Assembly (NCBI RefSeq): GCF_001902145.1
Contig: NZ_MRST01000017.1
Span: forward strand, 62,001 to 126,000
Direction: 5' to 3'
From: Pseudomonas fluorescens
Lineage (GTDB): Bacteria > Pseudomonadota > Gammaproteobacteria > Pseudomonadales > Pseudomonadaceae
Length of the DNA stretch: 64,000 bases
The translations under genes and the position numbers were made by a program. Numbering within the stretch: the stretch's first letter is position 1; the number at the start of each line of letters is the position of its first letter. The notes below the pieces were generated by a model. That model searched no databases and was not told where the DNA came from. It worked only from the letters and a program-made list of their open reading frames with translations. Shown in pieces: positions 53,353 to 62,011 of this stretch.

Positions 53353-54647
53353 GTGACTACAGTTTTACCCCAGCCCCGACCCGCCGCGTGGCGATTATCG
53401 GCGGCAACCGTATTCCATTTGCGCGCTCCAACACGGTGTATGCCCACGACAGTAACCAGGACCTGCTGGTCGCCGCCCTGCAAGGATTGGTGGAGCGCTA
53501 CAACCTGCACGGCCAACGCCTGGGTGAGTTTGCCGCCGGAGCGGTGATCAAGCACTCGCGGGATTTCAACCTGGCCCGCGAGGCGCTGTTGTCCACCACG
53601 TTGTCTGCGCAAACCCCTGCCTATGATGTGCAACAAGCCTGTGGCACCGGCCTGGAAGCTGCGCTGCTGGTGGCGAATAAAATCGCCCTCGGCCAGATCG
53701 AAGTGGGCGTTGCCGGTGGTGCCGACACCACCTCCGACGCGCCCATTGGCATCAACGAATCCTTGCGCCATACCTTGCTTGCGGCCAATCGCGCCAAAAG
53801 CCTGGGCGACAAGCTCAAGGCCTTGATGAAAGTACGCCCATCGATGCTGTTCAAACCGTTGCTGCCGCGCAATGGCGAGCCGCGCACCGGCCTGTCCATG
53901 GGCGAGCACTGCGAAGAAATGGCCAAGCGCTGGCAGATCAAGCGCCTGGCCCAGGACGAGCTAACCCTCACCAGCCACCAGCGCCTGGATGCGGCTTATA
54001 AACGCGGCTTCTTCGACGACCTGATCAGCCCCCATCGCGGCTTGGCCCGTGACAACAACCTGCGTGCCGATATCAGCCTGGAAAAGCTCGCAGGCTTGTC
54101 GCCGGCCTTCGACCGCCAGAACGGCACGCTCACCGCCGGCAACTCCACGCCCCTGACCGATGGCGCCTCGGTGGTGCTGCTGGCCAGTGAAGAATGGGCC
54201 GCCGCCAATGGCTGGCCGGTGTTGGCCTACTTGCGCACCGGCGAAACGGCTGCGGTGAATTTTGTCGACGGCACCGAGGGCCTGCTGATGGCGCCGGCTT
54301 ACGCCGTGCCACGCATGCTTGCGCGTGAAGGCTTGAGTTTTGCCGACTTCGATTTCTTCGAGATCCACGAAGCGTTCGCCGCCCAGGTGCTGTGCACGCT
54401 CAAGGCGTGGGAAGACCCGCAGTATTGCCGCGAGCGACTCGGCTTGAGCGCCCCCCTGGGCGCCATCGACCGGGCCAAGATGAACGTCAACGGCGGCTCA
54501 CTGGGCTGCGGCCATCCCTTTGCGGCCACCGGTGGCCGGCAACTGGCGGCGCTGGCCAAGGCTATCCATGAACGCGGTGGCGGTCGCGGCCTGATCTCGA
54601 TCTGCGCGGCGGGTGGGTTGGGCATCACCGCCATCGTCGAAAAGTAG
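53349..54647 (+). CDS. Acetyl-CoA C-acyltransferase (thiolase, FadI-like)
   Basis: This 432-aa thiolase cleaves 3-ketoacyl-CoA to acetyl-CoA and a shortened acyl-CoA. The nucleophilic cysteine is Cys98 (QQACGTGLEAAL), the catalytic histidine is His340 (EIHEAFAAQ), and the second cysteine is Cys387 in GGSLGCGHPFAATG. The MNVNGG preceding it is also standard. Length and a long loop (RAKSLGDKLKAL) suggest FadI rather than FadA. It overlaps MaoC by 4 bases and is followed by fadD after 31 bases. Confidence 0.92.
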   Translation: MSDYSFTPAPTRRVAIIGGNRIPFARSNTVYAHDSNQDLLVAALQGLVERYNLHGQRLGEFAAGAVIKHSRDFNLAREALLSTTLSAQTPAYDVQQACGTGLEAALLVANKIALGQIEVGVAGGADTTSDAPIGINESLRHTLLAANRAKSLGDKLKALMKVRPSMLFKPLLPRNGEPRTGLSMGEHCEEMAKRWQIKRLAQDELTLTSHQRLDAAYKRGFFDDLISPHRGLARDNNLRADISLEKLAGLSPAFDRQNGTLTAGNSTPLTDGASVVLLASEEWAAANGWPVLAYLRTGETAAVNFVDGTEGLLMAPAYAVPRMLAREGLSFADFDFFEIHEAFAAQVLCTLKAWEDPQYCRERLGLSAPLGAIDRAKMNVNGGSLGCGHPFAATGGRQLAALAKAIHERGGGRGLISICAAGGLGITAIVEK

Positions 54648-54678
54648 CGCTATCAAAAACAACAATAAGGACACTGCG

Positions 54679-56382
54679 ATGAACGCTATCAGCCTGGAAC
54701 ACACCGAACGCATCTGGTTGAACACTTACCTGCCCGGCGTGCCGGCGGACATTGACGCCGGGATCGAGGACTACCCGTCGCTGCGCGAAGTGTTCCTGGA
54801 GCACCTGGAAAAATTCCGTGAACGGGTGGCCTACGTCAGCATCGGCACGGAAATGACCTATGCCGATTGGCGTACCCAGGGCATTGCCTTTGCCGCCTGG
54901 CTGCAGGGCCAGGGTGTGAAGAAGGGCGATCGGGTGGCACTGATGATGCCCAACTGCTTGCAGTACCCGATCTGCCTGCTGGGCACGATCCTGGCCGGGG
55001 CGGTGGTGGTCAACGTCAACCCGTTGTACACCGCCCATGAACTCAAGCACCTGCTCAAGGACAGTGGCGCCGAAACCGTGGTGATCTTCGAAAATTTCGC
55101 GCATACCCTGGAAAAAGCCATGGTGGGCAGCAGCGTCAAGCGTGTGGTGGTCGCGGCCATTGGCGACTTGCTGGGCGCCTTCAAGGGCGCGGCGATGAAC
55201 TTCATCCTGCGCAGCGTACAGAAGCAGGTACCGGCCTTCAGGCTGCCCGGCTCGCTGCGTTTCAACCAGGTGCTCAAACAGGGCAGGGCCATGCACCTTT
55301 TGCCGGTCAGCCTGGGCCGCGAAGAACTGGCCTTTTTGCAATACACCGGCGGCACCACCGGCGATGCCAAGGGCGTGATGCTCAGCCATCGCAATATCAT
55401 TGCCAACCTGCTGCAAGCCAAGGCCTGGGTCGGTGACCAGTTAAACCTGCACAAGCAGGAAACCAACGTGACCTTGCTGCCGCTGTACCACATCTTCTCA
55501 CTGACGGTGAACTGCCTGATGTTCATGTGCCTGGGCGGGCGCAATATCCTCATCGCCAACCCTCGGGACGTGAAGCGCGTGCAGATGATCCTGCGCAAGG
55601 AACGTTTCAATGGCATTGCCGGGGTGAACACGCTGTTCAATGGGTTGCTGGAGAACAAGGAATTCTGTGCACGGGACTTTTCCGATTTGCGCCTGGTAAT
55701 TGCTGGCGGCATGGCCACCCACACCGCGGTGGCCAAGCGCTGGAAGGAGGTGACCGGGCTGCCGATCATCGAAGGCTACGGGCTGACCGAATGTTCGCCC
55801 GTGGTGAGCATCAGCCCCATTGATATTTCCCGCATGCGCGAGATGGAATTCACCGGCAGCATTGGCGTGCCGTTGCCGTCTACCTGGGTGCGCTTTGTAC
55901 GCGAAGACGGCGAACTGGCGGACATCGGCGAGCAGGGCGAGTTGCAAGTACGCGGCCCGCAAGTGATGCAGGGCTATTGGCAACGCCCAAGGGAAACCGC
56001 CGAGGTGCTGGATGCCGAGGGCTGGCTGTCTACCGGTGATATCGGCGTGATGGACGCCCGCGGGTATATCCGCCTGGTGGACCGCAAGAAGGACATGATC
56101 CTGGTCTCGGGCTTCAACGTGTACCCCAATGAAATCGAGGACGTGGTGGCCATGCACCCTGGGGTTGCCGAAGTGGCGGCCATTGGTGTGGAAGATGCGG
56201 TGACCGGGGAGAAGGTCAAGATCATCGTCGTGCGCAAGGACCCGACCCTGACACAGGAGCAGATTCTTGCGCACTGCCGGGAGTACCTGACGGGGTACAA
56301 GCTGCCCAAGTATGTGGAGTTTCGCACCACGGAATTGCCCAAGACCACGGTGGGCAAAGTGCTGCGTCGGGCCTTGCGCTGA
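54679..56382 (+). CDS. fadD: Long-chain acyl-CoA synthetase
   Basis: This AMP-forming fatty acid-CoA ligase of 567 aa has the ATP-binding P-loop YTGGTTGDAKG (222-232), IIEGYGLTECSP (about 363-374), and the hinge STGDIGVMDARGYIRLVDRKKDM with the catalytic Lys near the end (LPKTTVGKVLRRAL). The start MNAISLEHTERIWLNTYLPGVPADID with AAGGA upstream fits FadD. It is the last gene of the lipid operon and supplies acyl-CoA to FadE. Confidence 0.93.
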   Translation: MNAISLEHTERIWLNTYLPGVPADIDAGIEDYPSLREVFLEHLEKFRERVAYVSIGTEMTYADWRTQGIAFAAWLQGQGVKKGDRVALMMPNCLQYPICLLGTILAGAVVVNVNPLYTAHELKHLLKDSGAETVVIFENFAHTLEKAMVGSSVKRVVVAAIGDLLGAFKGAAMNFILRSVQKQVPAFRLPGSLRFNQVLKQGRAMHLLPVSLGREELAFLQYTGGTTGDAKGVMLSHRNIIANLLQAKAWVGDQLNLHKQETNVTLLPLYHIFSLTVNCLMFMCLGGRNILIANPRDVKRVQMILRKERFNGIAGVNTLFNGLLENKEFCARDFSDLRLVIAGGMATHTAVAKRWKEVTGLPIIEGYGLTECSPVVSISPIDISRMREMEFTGSIGVPLPSTWVRFVREDGELADIGEQGELQVRGPQVMQGYWQRPRETAEVLDAEGWLSTGDIGVMDARGYIRLVDRKKDMILVSGFNVYPNEIEDVVAMHPGVAEVAAIGVEDAVTGEKVKIIVVRKDPTLTQEQILAHCREYLTGYKLPKYVEFRTTELPKTTVGKVLRRALR

Positions 56383-56405
56383 TTGAATGGTTCAGATGAC
56401 CAAAT

Positions 56406-56493
56406 GTGGGAGCGGGCTTGCTCGCGAAAGCGGCGGTTCAGGCACTGAAGGTGCCGACTGACACAGCGTATTCGCGAGCAAGCCCGCTCCCAC
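56406..56493. repeat. REPIN, GTGGGAGCGGGCTTGCTC class
   Basis: Arms GTGGGAGCGGGCTTGCTCGC and its reverse complement (56471-56493) enclose a 42-base core similar to that of the copy at 39065. It lies between convergent fadD and the dehydrogenase gene, ending 4 bases from the latter's stop codon. Confidence 0.92.
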
Positions 56494-56496
56494 TTT

Positions 56497-57612
56497 TTAA
56501 ACCGTGCCCACTTTCACCCAGCGTTCCTCAAGGGCGGCCACTCGAATCGCCGTCGCCAACCGCTCCACCTCCCATGCGGCCTCAAAGTCCGTCCCCAGCG
56601 CCCCTTGGCCGGCCAGCGCCATGATCAACTCGTGCACTTCCAATGTCTTCAATTCGTTGTAACCCAACTGATGCCCCGCCGCCGGGCTGAATGCCGCATA
56701 GCCGGGCAGGGCTGGGCCTGCCAGCAGGCGCTGGAAGCCGTCCTGGCCGATGCGGTACAGGCGCAGTTCATTCAAGCGTTCCTGGTCAAACGCCAGCGTG
56801 CCTTTTGTCCCGCTGATCTCGAAACTCAGGTGGTTCTTGTAGCCGTGCTTGAGCCAACTGCTGCTCACCGTGCCACGGGCGCCGTTGGCGAAACGCAACA
56901 GGGCATGCACCTGGTCATCCACGGCAATGGCTTTTGAGGTGGGGCTGCCGGCGGTGGCAGGGCGCTGGCTGTGCACGGTCTGGGTATCGGCACAGACATG
57001 GGTTACCTCGCCCACCAGGTAGCGGGCCATCGACAGCAAATGGCTGCCCAGGTCAGCCAGGGCGCCGCCAGCATGCTCCACTTCGCAGCGCCACGACCAA
57101 GGGGAGGCGGGGTCGGCCATGAAGTCTTCGCTGAACTCACCTTGAAAACTGATGATCTGGCCCAGCTCGCCCTGGGCAATCATCTGCTGCGCCAGCACGA
57201 TCATCGGGTTGTGCTGATAGTTGTAGCCCACCCGTGTCACCACCCCGGCGGTATGGGCGGCGCGGCGCATGGCGTCGGCTTGTTCTAGGCTGACGGCCAG
57301 GGGCTTTTCACAATACACGGCTTTGCCCGCCGCAATCGCGGCCATGGCCATGGGGTAATGCAAATGGTTGGGGGTGGTGATGGCCACGACGTCGACCTTG
57401 GGGTCGTTGACCAGCGCTTGCCAATCGCCATGTGCTTGGGCAAACCCCCAGTTGCTGGCGCAACGTTGGGCGCGCTCGGTGTCGGCATCGGCCAGGGCGG
57501 CCAGTTTGAGGTGCACCGGCAATTCAAATACTGCCCGAGCGTTATTGAACGCCAGCGCGTGGGCGCGGCCCATGAAGCCTGTGCCGATCAAGCCGATTCC
57601 GAGTTCACGCAT
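56497..57612 (-). CDS. Gfo/Idh/MocA family NAD(P)-dependent oxidoreductase
   Basis: This 371-aa sugar or inositol dehydrogenase-type oxidoreductase has the Rossmann motif GLIGTGFMGRAHA (about 8-20), the signature CEKPLA with the catalytic EKP at 102-104, and the substrate-domain histidines in the C-terminal half (DLGSHLLSMARYL). The family includes myo-inositol dehydrogenase and rhizopine MocA. Substrate identity cannot be set. AAAGGA lies 6-7 nt before the ATG. Upstream are two tandem operator-like repeats (57655-57699). Confidence 0.9.
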   Translation of the reverse strand: MRELGIGLIGTGFMGRAHALAFNNARAVFELPVHLKLAALADADTERAQRCASNWGFAQAHGDWQALVNDPKVDVVAITTPNHLHYPMAMAAIAAGKAVYCEKPLAVSLEQADAMRRAAHTAGVVTRVGYNYQHNPMIVLAQQMIAQGELGQIISFQGEFSEDFMADPASPWSWRCEVEHAGGALADLGSHLLSMARYLVGEVTHVCADTQTVHSQRPATAGSPTSKAIAVDDQVHALLRFANGARGTVSSSWLKHGYKNHLSFEISGTKGTLAFDQERLNELRLYRIGQDGFQRLLAGPALPGYAAFSPAAGHQLGYNELKTLEVHELIMALAGQGALGTDFEAAWEVERLATAIRVAALEERWVKVGTV

Positions 57613-57927
57613 AGCCGTGGTCCTTTGGATTATTGTTTTCAGGAAAGGCTATTAATGGAATAAAAATTCACTAAATTCAATAGATGGAATAAAAATTCAT
57701 TTTGTCGGGCGGCGCCAGACGGCAATGAGGCCATCATTTCAACTGATGCAGCTATATTCAGCACATGGCCAAACGCCGCCAGTTAACAAAAGATAACGTA
57801 GCGCCGATTGTCAGACGATTCCAAAGCCCGATAGGATGGCTCCTGCTTCCTCCAGGCGCTCTAGATTGCAGGTTTCAAGGTCCTGGCAGAGAAGACGACC
57901 TAACAATAATAAATGGGAGAAAGGTCT
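57613..57927. promoter_or_regulatory. Divergent control region with tandem ATGGAATAAAAATTCA repeats
   Basis: Two exact 16-base copies, ATGGAATAAAAATTCA (57655-57670 and 57684-57699), are spaced 29 bases start to start and lie 43-87 bases upstream of the oxidoreductase start. The core GGAAT-N3-ATTC is nearly dyad symmetric, as in sites for RpiR/IolR-type sugar and inositol regulators. That assignment is inferred. The rest of the 315 bases up to the YCF48-like gene shows no gene, and the promoter for the rightward unit is not clear. Confidence 0.55.
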
Positions 57928-58980
57928 ATGAGTGAGCCTGTCATGGGTTGGGTTGTTTGCCGCCCACGCGCCGCACGCAGGGTTGCGTTGCTGGCCACAG
58001 CGCTCTCGCTGCTTGCGGGCAGCGTATTGTCGCTGCCGGTTCTGGCCGCCAGCGATACCTCCGCCGCCGCAGTCTTTGCAATTGAATCCCCCAAGGCCGC
58101 CAAAGGCTTGATGATCGACGTGGTTCACGCGGGCAAGCGCCTGGTGGCGGTCGGTGATCGGGGGCATATCCTTTATTCCGATGACCAGGGCAACACCTGG
58201 GCCCAAGCCAAAGTACCCACCCGGCAACTGCTCACGGCGGTGTTTTTCGTTGATGATCAGCACGGTTGGGCCGTCGGCCATGATGCGCAGATTCTTGCCT
58301 GTACCGATGGCGGCGCCACGTGGACCCAGCAATATCAAGACCTCAAACGCGAAGCGCCGTTGCTCGATGTGTGGTTCAACGACGCTAACCACGGCCTGGC
58401 CGTGGGCGCCTACGGTGCGTTGATCGAGACCACCGACGCCGGCAAAACCTGGAACGATGTCAGCGAGCGCCTCGACAACGAAGACCAGTACCACCTCAAC
58501 GCCATTGCACACGTCAAGGGCGCCGGCCTGTTTATCGTCGGTGAGCAAGGCAGCATGTTTCGCTCCAGCGACGACGGCCAGACCTGGGAAAAACTCGAGG
58601 GCCCCTACGAGGGTTCGCTGTTTGGCGTGATCAGCACCGCACAGGCGCAGACCCTGCTGGCGTATGGTTTGCGCGGCAACCTCTACCGCTCCACCGATTT
58701 CGGCAGCACTTGGGAGCAGGTCCAATTGAACGCGGCGCGTGGTGCGCTGGAATTTGGCCTGTCGGGGGCGACCTTGCTGGAGGACGGTTCCATTGTTGTG
58801 GTCGGCAACGGCGGCAGCGTAGTGGTCAGCCATGACGACGGCCAGACCTTCAGTGTGTTCAATCGCCCGGACCGTATTTCACTCTCGGCGGTCACGGCGG
58901 CCGGCAATGGCAATTTGATCCTCGCGGGGCAGGGTGGCGTGCGGGTTGCCACGTCGGCCGGCGCAGAGCTCTCAAAATAA
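57928..58980 (+). CDS. YCF48/BNR-repeat exported protein
   Basis: This 350-aa protein has a signal peptide (RVALLATALSLLAGSVLSLPVLA). About seven YCF48/BNR beta-propeller repeats follow, each with a DGG.TW or related turn (SDDQGNTW, CTDGGATW, TTDAGKTW, SSDDGQTW, STDFGSTW). Homology is to photosystem II stability factor-like proteins, but in non-phototrophs the role is unknown. AAAGG lies about 6 nt before the ATG at 57928. It lies 18 bases before the RND exporter gene and is very likely its periplasmic partner. Confidence 0.88.
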   Translation: MSEPVMGWVVCRPRAARRVALLATALSLLAGSVLSLPVLAASDTSAAAVFAIESPKAAKGLMIDVVHAGKRLVAVGDRGHILYSDDQGNTWAQAKVPTRQLLTAVFFVDDQHGWAVGHDAQILACTDGGATWTQQYQDLKREAPLLDVWFNDANHGLAVGAYGALIETTDAGKTWNDVSERLDNEDQYHLNAIAHVKGAGLFIVGEQGSMFRSSDDGQTWEKLEGPYEGSLFGVISTAQAQTLLAYGLRGNLYRSTDFGSTWEQVQLNAARGALEFGLSGATLLEDGSIVVVGNGGSVVVSHDDGQTFSVFNRPDRISLSAVTAAGNGNLILAGQGGVRVATSAGAELSK

Positions 58981-58998
58981 TAAGAAGGCGGGGATTCA

Positions 58999-61374
58999 AT
59001 GAGCAGTCATCACAACGATAAAGCGACCTTTCTTGAGCGTCTGATCTTCAACAATCGCCCGGCGGTGATCGTCATCTGCCTGCTGGTGAGCCTCTTCCTG
59101 TTCTGGCAGGCGACCTTGATTCGCCCGTCCACCAGCTTTGAAAAAATGATCCCGCTCAAGCACCCCTTCATCGAAAAAATGATGGAGCACCGCAACGACC
59201 TGGCCAACCTGGGCAACACCGTGCGTATTTCGGTGGAAGCCAAGGACGGGGACATCTTCACCCAGGACTACATGGAGACCCTGCGCCAGATCCACGACGA
59301 GGTGTTCTACATCTCCGGGGTGGACCGCTCGGGACTCAAGTCCCTGTGGAGCCCCAGCGTGCGCTGGACCGAAGTGACCGAAGAGGGGTTTGCCGGCGGG
59401 GAGGTGATCCCGCAGAGCTACAACGGCTCGCCGCAAAGCCTCGACCAGTTGCGCAATAACGTGCTCAAGTCCGGCCAGGTCGGGCGTCTGGTGGCCAATG
59501 ACTTCAAGTCGAGCATCGTTGATATCCCGCTGTTGGAGTCCTACCCGGACCCGCAGGACCAGGGCAAGTTGCTGGCCCTGGACTACCGCAAGTTCTCCCA
59601 TGAACTGGAAGACAAGATCCGCGACAAGTTCGAAACCCAGAACCCCAACGTCAAGATTCATATTGTCGGCTTTGCCAAAAAGGTCGGCGACCTGATCGAT
59701 GGTCTGGTGATGGTGGTGCTGTTCTTCGGCGTTGCGTTCGTCATCACCCTGATTCTGCTGCTGTGGTTCACCAACTGCCTGCGCAGCACCATTGCGGTGT
59801 TGAGCACGACATTGGTAGCGGTGGTCTGGCAACTGGGATTGATGCACTTCTTCGGTTTCGGACTGGACCCGTATTCAATGCTGGTGCCGTTCCTGATCTT
59901 CGCCATCGGCATTTCCCATGGCGTGCAGAAGATCAACGGCATTGCCCTGCAATCCAGCGAGGCAGACAACGCGCTGACCGCCGCGCGGCGCACGTTCCGG
60001 CAACTGTTCCTGCCGGGGATGATCGCGATCCTCGCCGACGCAGTGGGCTTCATCACGCTGCTGATCATCGACATCGGTGTGATCCGCGAACTGGCTATCG
60101 GCGCGTCCATCGGCGTGGCGGTGATCGTGTTCACTAACCTGATCCTGCTGCCGGTCGCGATTTCCTACGTGGGCATCAGCAAGCGTGCCATCGCCAAGAG
60201 CAAGAAAGACGCGAACCGCGAACATAGCTTCTGGCGCCTGCTGTCCAAATTCGCCAGCCCTAAAGTCGCGCCGGTTTCGGTGTTCCTGGCCTTGATCGCC
60301 TTTGGTGGCGGCCTCTGGTACAGCCAGAACCTGAAGATCGGCGACCTGGACCAAGGCGCACCGGAACTGCGCCCGGATTCGCGCTACAACAAGGACAACA
60401 ACTTCATCATCAGCAATTACTCCACCAGTTCCGATGTGTTGGTGGTGATGGTCAAGACAAAGGCCGAAGGCTGCTCGCGCTATGAAGCCATGGCGCCCAT
60501 CGACCAGTTGATGTGGAAGATGCAGAACACCGAGGGCGTGCAGTCGGCGATCTCGTTGGTGACCGTGTCCAAGCAAATGATCAAGGGCATGAACGAGGGC
60601 AACCTGAAATGGGAAACCCTGTCGCGCAACCCGGATGTGCTGAACAACTCCATCGCCCGTGCCGATGGCTTGTACAACAACAATTGCTCCCTGGCGCCGG
60701 TGCTGGTGTTCCTCAATGACCACAAGGCCGAAACCCTCGACCGCGCGGTGCATGCGGTGCAGGACTTTGCCAAGGAAAACAACAAGGACGGCCTGGAATT
60801 CATCCTCGCTGCTGGTAATGCCGGGATCGAAGCGGCCACCAACGAGGTGATCAAAGAGTCGGAACTGATCATCCTGATCCTGGTGTACCTGTGTGTAGCG
60901 ACCATGTGCATGATCACCTTCCGCTCTTGGGCTGCGACCCTGTGCATCGTGCTGCCTCTGGTGTTGACCTCGGTACTGGGCAACGCACTGATGGCGTTCA
61001 TGGGCATTGGCGTCAAGGTCGCGACCTTGCCGGTGGTGGCCCTGGGTGTGGGGATTGGCGTGGACTACGGCATCTACATCTACAGCCGCCTGGAAAGCTT
61101 CCTGCGCGCCGGCCTGCCGTTGCAAGAGGCGTATTACCAGACGCTCAAGTCTACCGGTAAAGCCGTGCTGTTCACCGGCCTGTGCCTGGCCATCGGCGTG
61201 TGTACCTGGATCTTCTCGGCCATCAAGTTCCAGGCCGACATGGGCCTGATGTTGACGTTCATGTTGCTGTGGAACATGTTTGGCGCACTGTGGCTGCTGC
61301 CGGCCCTGGCGCGGTTCCTGATCAAGCCGGAGAAGCTGGCGGGGCAGAAGGGCAATTCGTTGTTCGCGCACTGA
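58999..61374 (+). CDS. RND/MMPL superfamily exporter
   Basis: This 791-aa inner-membrane transporter of the MMPL/RND (HAE3-like) type has two repeats of about six helices with large periplasmic loops. The N-terminal half carries DLIDGLVMVVLFFGVAFVITLIL and VPFLIFAIGISHGVQKINGIAL. The C-terminal half carries VATLPVVALGVGIGVDYGIYIYSRLE, with the conserved GVDYGIY. This group exports hydrophobic molecules such as lipids. It is co-oriented with the YCF48-like gene, a pairing known in hydrocarbon- and lipid-handling bacteria. Usual companions DUF1302/DUF1329 are not present here. Confidence 0.9.
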   Translation: MSSHHNDKATFLERLIFNNRPAVIVICLLVSLFLFWQATLIRPSTSFEKMIPLKHPFIEKMMEHRNDLANLGNTVRISVEAKDGDIFTQDYMETLRQIHDEVFYISGVDRSGLKSLWSPSVRWTEVTEEGFAGGEVIPQSYNGSPQSLDQLRNNVLKSGQVGRLVANDFKSSIVDIPLLESYPDPQDQGKLLALDYRKFSHELEDKIRDKFETQNPNVKIHIVGFAKKVGDLIDGLVMVVLFFGVAFVITLILLLWFTNCLRSTIAVLSTTLVAVVWQLGLMHFFGFGLDPYSMLVPFLIFAIGISHGVQKINGIALQSSEADNALTAARRTFRQLFLPGMIAILADAVGFITLLIIDIGVIRELAIGASIGVAVIVFTNLILLPVAISYVGISKRAIAKSKKDANREHSFWRLLSKFASPKVAPVSVFLALIAFGGGLWYSQNLKIGDLDQGAPELRPDSRYNKDNNFIISNYSTSSDVLVVMVKTKAEGCSRYEAMAPIDQLMWKMQNTEGVQSAISLVTVSKQMIKGMNEGNLKWETLSRNPDVLNNSIARADGLYNNNCSLAPVLVFLNDHKAETLDRAVHAVQDFAKENNKDGLEFILAAGNAGIEAATNEVIKESELIILILVYLCVATMCMITFRSWAATLCIVLPLVLTSVLGNALMAFMGIGVKVATLPVVALGVGIGVDYGIYIYSRLESFLRAGLPLQEAYYQTLKSTGKAVLFTGLCLAIGVCTWIFSAIKFQADMGLMLTFMLLWNMFGALWLLPALARFLIKPEKLAGQKGNSLFAH

Positions 61375-61389
61375 TCCTGCTCCCAAATG

Positions 61390-61481
61390 GCGGGAGCGGG
61401 CTTGTGTGGCAGCTGGCTGGCCTGCGATAGCATCACCGCGGTGTCACTGATACACCTCGGCGCCTGCATCGCGGGCAAGCC
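61390..61481. repeat. Degenerate REP/REPIN remnant
   Basis: GCGGGAGCGGGCTTG at the left and GCATCGCGGGCAAGCCC at the right are partly complementary. The inside has diverged and contains CAGCTGGCTGGCCTGCGATAG, a scrambled REP of another class. It appears to be a decayed copy beside the intact REPIN at 61515. Confidence 0.6.
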
Positions 61482-61514
61482 CTGATGCCAGTCAGTTAAG
61501 CGGTCATCGCCTTC

Positions 61515-61614
61515 TGTAGGAGCGAGCTTGCTCGCGAAAAACGTCAACGATAACGCGTGTTTGCTGAATGAACGCGGCGCCTGTAAGTTTTTCGCGAGCA
61601 AGCTCGCTCCTACA
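61515..61614. repeat. REPIN (inverted REP doublet)
   Basis: Arms TGTAGGAGCGAGCTTGCTCG and its reverse complement enclose core GTCAACGATAACGCGTGTTT, almost identical to the copy at 31269. It lies downstream of the exporter gene. Confidence 0.93.
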
Positions 61615-61723
61615 TTTAGGGCAAGCCCGGCCCCCACACAAAGCTTTCACATGGGTGCGCTGTTCAACCTGTAGGTTACAGCCTGGGCTATCATTGCGGC
61701 TTTCCCCAAAATGATTGACTGCC

Positions 61724-62011
61724 ATGACTGCCGACACCCTGACCTGCGTCCTTGCCACCAGCGATATGCTGATCATCAATGGGCTGCACGCCTTTGACTT
61801 CAAGCTTGATCAGCAGCTTCAGATCCAAATCATGGATGGCCGGGAACTCAAGCGTTGGACCTTCAGTCCAGAACAATTGGAAGCGGCTACCTTTGACGAG
61901 AGCTTGCAAAGCTGGTTGCTGATCAACGACGACGGTGAACACCGTCTGGTCTGCTTGAGCGCTATCCAGGGCGACAACAATAACGACGAGGACGAAGCAG
62001 ATGATGCGTAA
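61724..62011 (+). CDS. Small acidic hypothetical protein (95 aa)
   Basis: This 95-aa soluble protein begins MTADTLTCVLATSDMLIINGLHAFDF and ends in the highly acidic tail GDNNNDEDEADDA. The middle (DFKLDQQLQIQIMDGRELKRWTF) is predicted beta-rich. No family is recognised. No strong ribosome site precedes the ATG at 61724. The 3' end overlaps the lactonase start by 11 bases, and the end of this gene supplies the GAGGA ribosome site for that gene, implying coupled expression. Confidence 0.68.
   Translation: MTADTLTCVLATSDMLIINGLHAFDFKLDQQLQIQIMDGRELKRWTFSPEQLEAATFDESLQSWLLINDDGEHRLVCLSAIQGDNNNDEDEADDA

Noticed and set aside
57928..58980. YCF48-like gene as evidence for photosynthesis
   Set aside because: No photosystem genes are present, and BNR/YCF48 propellers are common in non-phototrophic proteobacteria.
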